Assembly: GCA_037176905.1 (NCBI GenBank)
Contig: JBBBWG010002526.1
Span: 1 to 33,118, forward strand
Direction: 5' to 3'
From: Azolla pinnata
Taxonomy: Eukaryota; Streptophyta; Polypodiopsida; Salviniales; Salviniaceae
Length of the DNA: 33,118 nucleotides
Shown: positions 10,727-21,578 of the stretch, in pieces
How the letters are laid out: the number at the start of each line of letters is the position of its first letter
Numbering within the stretch: the stretch's first letter is position 1
The notes under the pieces: generated by a model
Told to the model about the DNA's origin: nothing
The model's input: the letters and a program-made list of their open reading frames with translations, nothing else
Databases searched by the model: none
Translations under genes and position numbers: made by a program

Positions 10727-13700
10727 ATGCAGTCGCGGCAGCAATCCATCTTCGCTTTCTTCCCCAACAGCAGCAGAAGCAGCCCCGATGAGCGGGCGGC
10801 GAACAGCGGAACCACGGCTTCTACGCCCACCGCTTCCACTCCTCCTCCTCCTCCTCCCGTCGATTTTGCGGGGAAGCGCTTGAGCCCGAACATTCCTCCG
10901 CATCACAAAGGAACCGCTCCCTCCGGGCCTGGCGGATTCGATTCTCTGATGAGCAAGCTCGTGCGACCGAGTTCCTCCCGGGAGATACGAAGCAATTCCG
11001 TGTCCAATGCCATCGGCAATGGGAGCTGGACGGGGGATCGCGCAGTAGCCAGCGCGGAGAAATCTGGTGGCTTTCTGAACGATGATGAAATGTATGCCTC
11101 TCTACATGGATATGGGAGATGATAGATGCATTGGAACTTATGGCTTCTATTATCATGAGGATGCAAGGCATGTTCGCTTTTCTCGGAAAGACTATCAGAT
11201 ACTATATATACATTTATGCTCCTCTTTCATTATATACATCTATCTGTGAAACTCTCATCATCACGACATGGATTGCATGCTAATTTTGGTAGGGATATTG
11301 GTCCGATAAAATGCATGCTATTTCTCATCCAATAAAATTTTCTTCTGTGCTAGAGAAATCTGAATCTCCTTCCAGTGAGGATTCAAATCATGTTCAACTT
11401 TCTGAGGAATGGTTATCGTGACAATAACAAGCGAGTAAAGTAGCTTTTGTAACTCCTCCACCAATATGAGGATGTCAAATATGTTAGCTTTTCCAGGAAC
11501 GGTATTTGTAAGATATGTGTGACTTATTCCGAGCTTTGATTGTGCTTCTAAAAATCTGAGTTTTACATCATTCATTGGATGCAACTTCAGTGTCAAATGA
11601 AATTTATGGACCACATTGTGTGTAGAAACTATGGAATCTCCCTCATCATGCGATGATACACATATTAGGTTTTGTACTTGTGCTAAGTCATGCCTCTCTG
11701 GATGGGATCCCTTCCCTGAATTTATGAATTTTCCTTTACCAAGGGAAATTAGCTTTGCTTGGAATGGCTATAAGAATCCTTTCTTGTTCCTATAATAGAA
11801 GCCACATTTATTCTTGCAGAAGAGACATGATTCCCTCATAACGTCTTGTCTCATGTCATTTGAACCAAATATATGCTTTTTAAAGGCCATTTTTTGTTGA
11901 GATAAAAGACACTTTTTCACTTTATTTTGAGTCATAAATTATAAGGGTTTTTGTGCTAGGAGTATTTTGAGATTATTCATGTATTCCATGGTGTAATTAT
12001 TATGTCACAAGGATGTAGTAATTGAGGACCTCTTTCAGTTATGAGGTCATCAAAAATTATAAAAGAAAGATTTTCTTGAAAAGGGTCAGCTTTTATGTCA
12101 CACTGAATGCCCTGTTGGCTTGTGATATGACATAGATTACTTGAGCTAATGTGTTCAACATGACACAATGCATTGCTTCATAATTTGTTCTGTTTTGTAC
12201 TGGCTGGCAGATTTCGTTCTTTTGGTCCATCGCATACACTTGATTCTTCAATACTTGGGATCAAGCGAGTTTGTGAAGATCACGAGATCTATCGCTCAGA
12301 TGAGTCACGTATTCTCAAACGTAAAAAACTTATGGAAGCCCTTGGCGAAGGCGAGGAACAAAAAGGCTTATGGGAAGAAGCAAAAGCAAAATTTCAATGG
12401 CTTTGTCCATCGAAGATTCGTGACAACAAGGGGAGGATGCCTGAGCATCCATTGTATGATAAAAGAACTTTGCAAATACCTCCAGATGTTTTGGGTAGAA
12501 TGTCTGCATCTCAAAAGCAGTATTGGGCAACCAAATGCCAATATATGGATACTATTCTCTTTTTCAAAGTGGTGTGTTTCTCTTCTGTTTATCCCTTTTT
12601 CTTTTTTTCTTTTTTCCTTATGCGTGGAAATTCCTTTCCTATGAAATGTGCTAATTTAGGAAATCACGCAGGGAAAATTCTACGAGCTTTATGAGGTTGA
12701 TGCTGAAGTGGGACATAAAGAGCTCAATTGGAAGATGACTGTCAGTGGCGTCGGAAAATGTAGACAGGTATTACATGCTCTTGTATGAAGAGGTTTAACT
12801 TTTTGGTGGAAAACATTTTGTCTACTGGAATTTGTACCTGACAAGACGAATTATGAACTTTTTGTTTTTTAAACGACTTTGTTGCATTTTTGTGTGACTA
12901 AGATACTGCTTTCAGGAATTCGTTGACCTACTGTAACTCTTGACTGTACTAAAAAATACTTCCTCTCGCAAGACTGTGACATGTTGAATTAAGCATCCAG
13001 CTTATTTCCATCATGCCTCAGTTTCAAGTGCAAGCAATCGCCTTACTATATATTATGATACAAACATTAAGCAATCTCCTTGTGTAAACAGAGGAATCAC
13101 ACACACGTGTGTGTGTTCCCACTGGCATTCTCTTATTTTGTTTTTCACTTTCTGCATGAAAACACCTGATGCATTTTTGTGTTGCATGTATAAAATTTTC
13201 AGGTTGGTGTCCCAGAGAGCGGAATAGAAGATGCTGTTTCAAAACTACTAGCACGTGGGTGAGTAAAAGAAAGTGCTCTTAATAATAGCTGTTAATCACA
13301 TCTATAGTCCTATGTAGTGATAAGAGGCTGTTTGTTGGCAGGTATAAGGTTGGTCGAATAGAGCAGGTTGAGACATCTGAACAAGCAAAAGCAAAAAGGG
13401 GGCCTGGTGCAGTAAGTTTTTAAAATGTTAATGTGGCTTAATGCAACCAATTTGTTTTATCTGGAATCTAAATATAAATGCGACTTCAAAAAATTATTTT
13501 GTATCTTACAGATGGTACGGCGAGAACTTATGCCTGTATTGACACCTTCTACAATGATGGATGACAACATGAAGCCTGAATCTGTTCACCTTTTGGCCTT
13601 ACATGAGGTGCATTGCTATCTTTACATATGCTAGTTCTGCGGCTTGAAATCTATGCTGTCACTTGGTTGTCTTGTATTCTTTAAGGATATTTATTAACCA

Positions 13701-16700
13701 AATTGGGCTTGCACAGGAAACAACCTCTAGAGAGAGAGGGACATCAACCTTCCAAAGTACCAAGAATACGTTTTTTGGGTTTGCATTTGTTGATGCTGCT
13801 GCAGGTCGTTTCTATGTTGGTTCTCTTGAAGATGACAGTGCGCGTTCAAGTCTAAGCTCTCTACTCACACAGGTGCTGTTCCTCAAATTTGGATCATGAA
13901 AATTCATGCATTGAATAGGAAAATTAACATCAGTTCTTGATCAGTGTGAGGGTGCAAAGTTTCCCAAATTTGAAACTTCCAGTGAATTTGTTAGTGTTTG
14001 TCCTTTTAATTTAGATGCATAAATTTGGATAATGGCACCTGATTACATTAAAAATATACACACAGCTAATGCATTTATGCAAGACATCATAATCAGCATC
14101 ACGATCATATACATGATGTGTTCCTTTGGGACAGTTATAATGTGATGAGTTGTTTTCAGTCTTTGCTTAGCAGCTGTGTTCTTTGTATCCAGGTGGCACC
14201 CCAAGAATTGCTTTATGAATTGGGAGGTATTTCAGATTCTCCTTTTGTCCCTTCTGATAATTTATTTGGTCTCTAACATGGTGTTTAAATTAGTGCACTT
14301 TTTGTGCTTCTCTGGAATCTTGTGACATTATTATATCAAGCTCTATATCATAAGATTATTAAAGCTTCAGGATTCAAAAAAGCTGTAGTAATTTGAATTA
14401 AACAATTCTCAGTTTCTACATTGTGGCTATGCTCTGAATTTTGTGTAGATGTACGACAATTAGGATTCCGTTAGCTAACAAAGTTCTTATAATTTGTTTC
14501 CTAACATCACGTTTAAAATTGCTGCATTTTTTGTCCTTCTCTAGAATTATCATCTTGTAACATTCTTATATAGAGGTTTGCAACCTAAGATCAACCTAAT
14601 ATAGAGGTTTGGAACCTAATAACATTGCTGTAGTAGCTTGAATTCAAGGATACGAATTTTTTTATAAATGTAGTCAAGGAGGAGTCTGTTAGTCCCCTAT
14701 ATCATCTAGGCATGGCGATGGTTTTTTATGATACTTATCCTTTTATTATCGTCTGGTTGTCTCATATGTTTATAAATAAAAATCTCAATCTAGTTGCATT
14801 TGTCATGACAATGAGATTTTCTGATACTTATCCTTTTGTCATCATCTGGTTCTCTCGTATGCTTATAAATAAAATAGATAAGTTAATTTGGTTTAATCAA
14901 TTCGATAATTTTTCATGTGGAGTAAAGGTGCTTTGAAATATACTCTGAATCACAAGTCTAACCTGTTTCTTATCTTTACAAGTCATTGGATATATATCGG
15001 CTTATGGATGTTGTAGTCATTTTATCAGTTTCTTTTGGTACGCGAGTATAATAGAAGTTGTGACCTCAGTAGTGATATGCTTCAGGGTTGGCAGATGAAA
15101 CGATGAAAACTCTAAGAAGTTTTTCAAATCAAGGTTAGGAAATGTTTCTCTTTTTGCAGTTCCTGCAGGTAAAGGAGATTAATGGAGGGCTCAGAACTTT
15201 TAACATTGTTGTGTACTATTCATGATTTTCAGGATGTCAACCATTAGAGCTCACTCCACTTCAGCCCAATGTAGAGTATTTGGAATCTTTTGATGTGATC
15301 AAAATGATTGAGGCACATCAATACTTCAACGGAACTGCAGATGGTGGCAATTCTCAGCATGGAAATTGGCTTGAGGTCCTAAAGGCATTTAACTTTCATA
15401 AACCAGTCGCTACTGCTTTGGGAGCGCTTGTATTGCATTTGGTCAGATTGAAGGTAACGGAGAACACACATTTTCTTGATCTTTCTAATTTTGATAAATT
15501 ATTCATCTCTGTGAGGTCATTGGAAGGACACTTGAAGAAGGGGATTTAGTGGCTTTTCTTCATTTCGTTTAGCTTGTTTATGTTTTATCGCCAAAATATC
15601 TTTGCTGAGCTTGGTGTAAAATATGATGAAAAAGCAACTTAAGGTCTGAAACATTTCTTCTAAAAATTTAACATAATGCATTCTAATTGATGTGATACTT
15701 TATTATTAAAACATTCTGCAATATTCTTGCATGTTGTGATTAAATTAAGAGAAGATGAGCCTACTATTGTCATTTCCCAACTGATTACTTTGCAGAACAT
15801 TCATAGCTTCTTATGGATTCTATAAAGTATCGGACTGATGTAGTCAGACCACCAGACACTTCCAAATCCTGGGATCTTGAGTCTAATAAATATGTAGTAC
15901 TCTTACATGCTGTGTTTAAATTAAGAGAAGATGAGCTTAATATTTGGCATTGCCTAATCTCATTGCTTACAAGAACAATGAATGCATGGTTCTTGAAGTT
16001 GGATGGATCTTTGCTGAAGAATGCTTCCTTAGCTTCTTACGAAGTCTATAAAGGATCGTTGCGGTTAGATGGCCAGACAATTTCAAATCTTGAGATCTTT
16101 CAAAACAATGCTGATGGAGGGAAAACAGGTAAAATTCACCAGCAATAGGGAACTTGAATGTGATAAGTGACTATTAACAGGTATTATTTACTTTTGTCTT
16201 ATTTGACAGGAACGTTATTCTCTTTCTTGGATAATTGTTCAACACCATTTGGAAAGCGTCTATTGCGCAAATGGATATGCCATCCTCTCCAAAGCATTGA
16301 AGAAATCAATAGAAGGTTGGACGCAGTGGCTGAATTCATTCAACATCCTGACCTTGTTGGCATGCTGCGTGGAGGCTTACATAAATTGCCAGACCTTGAA
16401 AGACTCATTTCTAAGATACGGACTTTTACAAGTTCATCAGATATTACAACCATACCGCTTCTTTCAACACATGTACAGAGGCAAAAGGTGCGTTCCTCCT
16501 TCTGATCATATTCTCAAGTTATTGTTTACCAGTGGGTAACAAAACATAAGTTCCTTAATGAGCACAGAATCTTTCTTGTTATTTTGAAATATAATAAATT
16601 TAGACTCAAAAATTATCTTACTCATTAATTTATGTAGAACTTGTTCTGATGTCCTATTCAATTTCCGAATTCTGTATGAATTGATGTACATGTCAGGTTA

Positions 16701-18469
16701 ATTTAATCATGTATTTGATCTGTGGATTAGGATCACTTGTTTTGGCTGGGATTATGAACTGGATGTATTGAAATAGTTTGCATGTTGTGCTTTGCTTTTC
16801 ATTTGCCTGCTTTGCAGGTTCGGGCATTTTCCCTTGCAGTAAAAGGGCTAGATTCTGCCTTCAGCTTGTTGGAGTCCATTAGGAGAGCCCAGAATGAGGA
16901 TTCCATATGTAGTCATCTATTGCTGGCACTGTCAGGATTGGAAGGGATGAATGAAGCTAAAAAATCACTCACGTCCATGGCCTCATACGTCAGAAAGAAA
17001 TTTATAAATATCAATACGCAGCTATCAAAACAGGCATGATATTGTTAGTCTGATGACATCACTTATGCATCTGGGTGTAAATGCTAAAGGTCTTGCATCA
17101 TCTTTTTTGATCTTCTTTTAGGATCTCATTTTGGATGACAAAGATTCAGAGATCTTGGATGAACTACTGTTGAAATTCACTGAGCACTATAGATCCTGGC
17201 TCGAGATCATTAAGAATCTTAGTCAACTCGATATACTTCTTTCTTTTGCTGTAACTGTTGATGGGGCAAACGGGCCTATGTGTCGGCCTTCGTTTGTCCC
17301 TACCTCAACAAATCCCAAAGGAGGTGCAATCATAGATGTTCAAGAGCTGTGGCATCCCTTTGCTTCTAGTAATCATGGTGGTGCTATTGTACGGAACAAT
17401 ATCACTCTAGGGAGTGAATCAAATTCTTGTCGGGCGATGCTTCTAACCGGACCAAACATGGGTGGTAAATCTACACTTTTGCGAGCTACATGCATGCTGG
17501 TGATCTTGGCTCAGGTAAAGCAGCATTCATGTTTGAAAACCTTGTGGTATGCCTAAACTATCTAATATTTCTTTTTCCTGTGGGTTCATCAGATGGGGTG
17601 TTATGTTCCCGCAGAATCTTGCCTTCTATCACCAGCAGATATTATCTTCACTCGTCTCGGTGCTAGTGATCGGATCATGTCAGGGGAAAGTGAGTGCTGT
17701 CGATGCATGCGTAGTTCCCACCGAAAATGTTGTTTGTTGCACGAATATAACAAAGCACCTATGAGCAGGTACATTTATGGTGGAATGTGCTGAGGCAGCT
17801 TCTGTCTTACGGTATGCTACGCCGAATTCATTGGTTATTTTGGACGAGCTGGGACGGGGAACATCGACCTTTGATGGCTACGCCATTGCGTTTGCCGTGA
17901 GTAACTTGATTTCGTTCTTTCGTAGCAGTTTCAACACCAGAACAGACCTGAGCACATGTGTCATTGAAATGCAGGTGTTTCGCCATCTCGTGGACGCAGT
18001 AAACTGTAGATTACTCTTTGCTACACATTATCATCCGCTGACAAAGGAATTCGCAGCCCATCCGTTTGTGTGTCTCTATCACATGGCTTTTGCCTTTGAA
18101 TGTGGTGTAGATGTGCGAGATGGATCCGAATCCCCGAAGCGGTTGGTGTTTCTCTATAAGCTCTCGCCTGGTGTGTCGCCGGACAGTTACGGGCTACATG
18201 TAGCATCATTGGCAGGGCTACCAGAGAAGGTCATCAAGCAAGCAGGAAACGCCCGCGGCATCATCCAATCCAGGTTATCCTCAACTTTCCGAGCCAATGC
18301 ACATCGGGTACACTTTTCTCATTTGCACGAAGACTGGTTGAGAACGATTCTCGTGGCATCGAGCCCGAATGTGTTGAAGAGCAATACGGCGGCAGACATG
18401 GAAGATGCATACGACACTTTGCTGTGCGTGTGGCATGAGCTGCAGACTGCAGCAAAAGCTCCCCTTTAA
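10727..18469 (+). CDS. MSH7: DNA mismatch repair protein MSH7 (plant MutS homologue, 1,079 aa, 17 exons)
   Basis: Exons: 10727-11091, 12211-12571, 12672-12767, 13203-13258, 13342-13411, 13512-13607, 13717-13872, 14193-14226, 15086-15133, 15233-15453, 15999-16128, 16210-16487, 16818-17033, 17122-17514, 17593-17689, 17769-17896, 17975-18469 (3,240 nt). MSH7 pairs with MSH2 (MutS-gamma) to recognise mismatches in the plant nucleus. A PCNA-binding PIP box (QQSIFAFF, residues 5-12) opens the protein. The mismatch-reading Phe-x-Glu lies in GKFYELYE (F245, E247). The ATPase has Walker [10 protein letters not shown] (about 819-827), Walker B LVILDE (D898, E899) and the STFDG and THYH motifs. It lacks the Tudor/PWWP segment of MSH6 and has MSH7-like MSASQKQYW and HEDWL segments, so MSH7 fits better than MSH6. 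The exon 1 donor (AAT/GTATGC) is chosen by phase. Exon 13 uses a probable GC donor (CAG/GCATGA). Exon 11 has a weak acceptor. Confidence 0.95.
11318..11938 (-). other. Antisense reading frame with one stop inside MSH7 intron 1, unrecognised
   Basis: On the minus strand one frame is open from 11938 to 11318 (about 205 codons) except for a single TAG at 11768-11770; the stretch after that stop is 149 codons. It opens near an ATG at 11935, contains a C-x2-C-x3-C cluster (CLFCKNKCG) before the stop and a mixed, protein-like composition after it (for example [20 protein letters not shown]). A further 63-codon minus frame, 12168-11977, lies just upstream in another phase. I do not recognise the family. 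A decayed transposon or gene fragment inserted in the intron is the simplest reading; chance is possible. Confidence 0.35.
14260..14873. repeat. Two nested local duplications in MSH7 intron 8
   Basis: One diverged pair begins near 14270 and 14500 (TCTAACATGGTGTTTAAATT and CCTAACATCACGTTTAAAAT, each followed by a similar GTGCTTCTCTGGAAT-like stretch and GCTGTAGTA..TTGAATT). A second pair, offset 93 bp, covers about 14712-14780 and 14805-14873 (GATACTTATCCTTTT.. ATAAATAAA). Both lie within the 859-bp intron. Confidence 0.7.
15726..16062. repeat. Partial duplication spanning MSH7 intron 10 and exon 11
   Basis: TAAATTAAGAGAAGATGAGC occurs at 15741 and again at 15917. Downstream, AGCTTCTTATGGATTCTATA (15805) mirrors the exon 11 sequence AGCTTCTTACGAAGTCTATA (16031). 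The offset changes from 176 to 226 bp, so about 50 bp has been gained in one copy or lost from the other. The intronic copy therefore contains a decayed echo of part of exon 11, preceded by a good acceptor, TTTGCAG (15789-15795). Confidence 0.75.
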
Positions 18470-18787
18470 GCATGTTCAGCTCGCGGGAGAATTGGGTTTT
18501 TTGCGATAGGTACGCAGCCTAGCTCATCATTTTTCACACTAATGTACAGCTTCTGCTTAAATTAATCTAAGGGCCACAACTTTTTTGAGACATAATAAAT
18601 AGTTCGATTTGCTTCAGTGTTGGATTGAGCTGAATGAGAATATGTCATCGACGAGAGGGTGTGGATTTGTTCTAGTTTCTGCTTGTGAATCTAACCGATA
18701 ATGAAAAACTCGCCTATCAAGCAACGCTGTATTTGCTGTTGATGTGTTGTTTACATGTTCCCATGCATTTAACAAGGATTTGTTTTT
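18470..18787. other. MSH7 3' flank
   Basis: Downstream of the MSH7 TAA. No gene is seen. It contains AT-rich sequence including AATAAATAG near 18594, a possible polyadenylation element. It ends at GCATTTAACAAGGA, a word that recurs just after the following repeat array. Confidence 0.4.
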
Positions 18788-19460
18788 GAGTTTCAAGCTT
18801 GCTTACCAAACGCTTAGTGTTAATCAATAACGAGAGGACTTGTTTAACGAGATTAATTACTCCTTGATCTGCTCGGATTACACGTTAATGCGGAAAGCTT
18901 CATCTTTTGATTAGTGAAACCCAACAATCACCATCCTTAATCACTACAGATGTGCAATGTTTGCAGCAATAAATCTACTTACTCTAGTATCAAAGACATA
19001 ATCTTGTCGTTCGCGAGTTTCAAGCTTGCTTACCAAACGCTTAGTGTCAAACGAGATTAATTACTCTTTGATCTGCTCGGATTACACGTTAATGCGGAAA
19101 GCTTCATCTTTTGGTTAGTGAAACCCAACAATCACCATCCTTAATCACTACAGATGTGCAATTTTTGCAGCAATAAATCTACTTACTCTAGCATCAAAGA
19201 CATAATCTTGTCGTTCGCAAGTTTCAAGCTTGCTTACCAAACGCGTAGTGTCAAACGAGATTAATTACTCTTTGATCTGCTCGGATTACATGTTAATGTG
19301 GAAAAAGCTTCATCGTTTGATTAGTAGAATCCGATTATTGCAGAGTATGTAAACCCCAACAATCACCATCCTTAACCACTACAGATGTTACAGATGTGCA
19401 ATTTTTGCAGCAATAAATCTACTTACTCTAGCATCAAAGACATAATCCTATCGTTAGCAT
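18788..19460. repeat. Threefold tandem repeat (227/204/about 238 bp) between MSH7 and PFD5
   Basis: Three copies begin at GAGTTTCAAGCTTGCTTACC-type sequence at 18788, 19015 and about 19219, and end near 19460. Copies 1 and 2 are very similar; copy 1 has an extra segment of about 23 bp after TTAGTGT, and copy 3 carries insertions near 19325-19350 and 19381-19390. GCATTTAACAA flanks the array on both sides (about 18766 and 19457). No coding frame persists through the array, and it lies where two genes converge. Confidence 0.9.
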
Positions 19461-19929
19461 TTAACAAACTCGTGTTCATCTTTGAAAGACATTTTGCTCA
19501 CACATGCTTCATAACCAACCAAAGATAAATTAATTCCCACCACATGCTTTGTAACTAACCAAAACCGAATTGCCTTTAAAGACAGAATCCGAAAAGGATT
19601 AAGGGGGAATTACAACTATATGACATTTTGTCAAGGTGATAGGGTAAAAATTCACGGTAAACCGCATACAACGATCTATGTCATCATCTAACAGAGGCTA
19701 TCATACCATACGCTTTTGTCATCGTCCCATACAGCTTGAGTTAAAATATTCCATCAGACGATTCGGTGCATGTCTTGCAGCAAGCACTGTGGTAAATCAA
19801 GGATCACTGAAATCTGAAAAAAATCTTCGGTCTTATCCCTCCTTCCACATAGCATTGCTGTTTGTTGCAAAGGGGGAAAAAAAAAAGCCCAGTTGAAACA
19901 CCAGTGAAATCTGGTTAACAATTGAATGG
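19461..19929. other. Intergenic/3' UTR of prefoldin 5
   Basis: No gene is seen. It includes probable PFD5 3' UTR on the minus strand. A 72-codon plus frame at 19678-19896 has no recognisable motif. Confidence 0.35.
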
Positions 19930-21167
19930 CTATTTGGACATCATCGTCTGCTTCAGCTTTGCTTGCATGACCATGGCTACTTGGTCTGCCGTGTTAGCTT
20001 TTTCATTCATGAGCTGAAAAAGAAAAACCAATTTTAGCTACAAACAGGGCTTCTTTAGTCTATATACGAAATAATCTTTGGAATCGGTAGTACCTCAACA
20101 AGCTTATCATGATTGGCCTTCAAAAAGCTTATTTTCTTCTCACAGTAGCCTTTTGCAGCTTCCATGGTTTTCTGTAGGCATATGGCATATCAACAGGGTG
20201 AAGATATAAAAGCACATAGTATCTATTAGAAAACAGAAAAATGGCCAAGTTACATATACCTCCACGTAATATCCTGTGCCCACATCTATAAGAAGCTTGT
20301 CTACATTTGTTATAGTACCCGGCACATACAAGGATGCAGTCAGTGGCACCAGTAATTTCTTACCTGCAAACACTCGCGCCATTAAAGAATGATTTAAACT
20401 TGATCATACAGCCAAAAAAGACAATATTTTTGCAATCCCTGAATCCTAAATCCTCGCTAATATGATACGAAATCATGACCATCTATATAGCATAATCTTT
20501 CATCCTAGATATATTTTGATTGCACAAACTTAGAAAAGCTGAAGGGCAACAGACTAGTGGATCTCTGTATACAAACAATAGATTATCTTGCCAAACACGG
20601 TGTAACAAAATGATCAGGAAATCCTGGTCTCGTTTTCCGGCATCCTCCAACCCCGCTATAATCTTTGGTATAAGCAAAACGAGGAACCTTGTTGAAGGGC
20701 GCCAAAAACATTCAAGACAATTTAGACATGAAGAGTTTCTTTCCCTGGGGATGAGCTGTGTGATTAGCGACATAGACAGGTAGCAGGATTGCACGAAATC
20801 TTGCTCGTTGCAAACATGCCATAGAGCCTAGCATCACATCCCATGGCGGAAGAGTCTTTTGAAAAGGGATTAAAATACGTACACGCAGGAACATTCAAAT
20901 GCAGATTATCTGCACACGCAAGCACTCAATCAAGCATAGACACGCATGCGTGAGAGAGAGATCGCATCCATCTTTACCGCGAGGGTTAGTGGAGAGAATG
21001 TGGACAGCTTTGGCGGCTGATTCGAAGCGAGATGTGGCAGTCCGGATGTTGGAGACGCTGTCCTGGAGGACGGAGAGCTCCGAGTCCACCTGCTCCTTGA
21101 CCTGGCGGATCTGATCCAGGCTCATCTTCTCCACCTGCAACAGCTGCTGCTCCTCCAGGGACGCCAT
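19930..21167 (-). CDS. PFD5: Prefoldin subunit 5 (151 aa, 4 exons)
   Basis: Minus-strand exons: 21167-20978, 20363-20260, 20171-20094, 20013-19930 (456 nt). It is an alpha-type subunit of the heterohexameric prefoldin chaperone, which delivers unfolded tubulin and actin to the TRiC/CCT chaperonin in the cytosol. The protein has the expected two-coiled-coil, central-hairpin layout: an N-terminal helix (about 5-60, with [16 protein letters not shown] and [11 protein letters not shown]), the conserved beta-hairpin [14 protein letters not shown] (about 66-80) and DVGTGYYVE, and a C-terminal helix from [15 protein letters not shown]. Length equals that of plant PFD5 (about 151). The first ATG is at 21167; the frame is open upstream but has no earlier ATG nearby. 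All introns are GT-AG. The upstream region carries a GAA tract, a 55-bp duplication and a telo-box cluster. Confidence 0.94.
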
Positions 21168-21209
21168 TGTGCAGGAGGACCCAAGGCCCAAAGAAAGAGA
21201 AGAAAAACC

Positions 21210-21362
21210 AAGAAGAAGAAGAAGAACAACAAGACAGAGGGGCGAGCGATGGCAGAAGAAATCAGACAGAAATCAGAGGAAACCGGAATCGGGCGGAAGA
21301 AGATCAGGGAAGAAAATCAGACGGAAATCAGAGAGGAAAACCGGAATTGGGCGGAAAATCAA
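21210..21362. repeat. GAA tract and 55-bp tandem duplication upstream of PFD5
   Basis: AAGAAGAAGAAGAAC at 21210-21228 is a pyrimidine tract on the PFD5 strand. Two diverged copies of a purine-rich unit (CAGACAGAAATCAGAGG..CCGGAATCGGGCGGAA) then start near 21264 and 21319. Confidence 0.7.
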
Positions 21363-21488
21363 ACAGCAAGGAAGCAAAAAGCAGCTTTCATGCGTTTCTC
21401 CCAAATCGCCCACAATGGCCCTCCTTCTCTCCTCACTTGTTTTCTTCTGTCTTTTCTTCTGAAACTCTCTCCACATTGCCCTTTCTGC

Positions 21489-21578
21489 AAACCCTAATAG
21501 GGTTCACAAACCCTAATTCAGGGTTCACAAACCCTAGTTCACAAACCCTAATTGAGGGTTCCCCGAAAAACCCTAAAC
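21489..21578. promoter_or_regulatory. Cluster of five telo-boxes (AAACCCTA) in facing orientation upstream of PFD5
   Basis: Five AACCCTA words lie in 90 bp, several faced by AGGGTT so that AACCCT..AGGGTT pairs alternate in units like TTCACAAACCCTAATTCAGGG. Telo-boxes are known promoter elements of plant genes for translation and growth functions and can recruit telomere-repeat-binding factors. The distance (about 320-410 bp upstream of the ATG) fits a promoter role. Confidence 0.6.

Noticed and set aside
10727..18469. Identification as MSH6
   Set aside because: The protein lacks the N-terminal Tudor/PWWP segment and its N-terminal, connector and C-terminal blocks agree better with plant MSH7.
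20483..20794. 103-codon minus frame in PFD5 intron 1
   Set aside because: No recognisable domain and no splice consistency with PFD5; treated as intronic chance, though a transposon fragment cannot be excluded.
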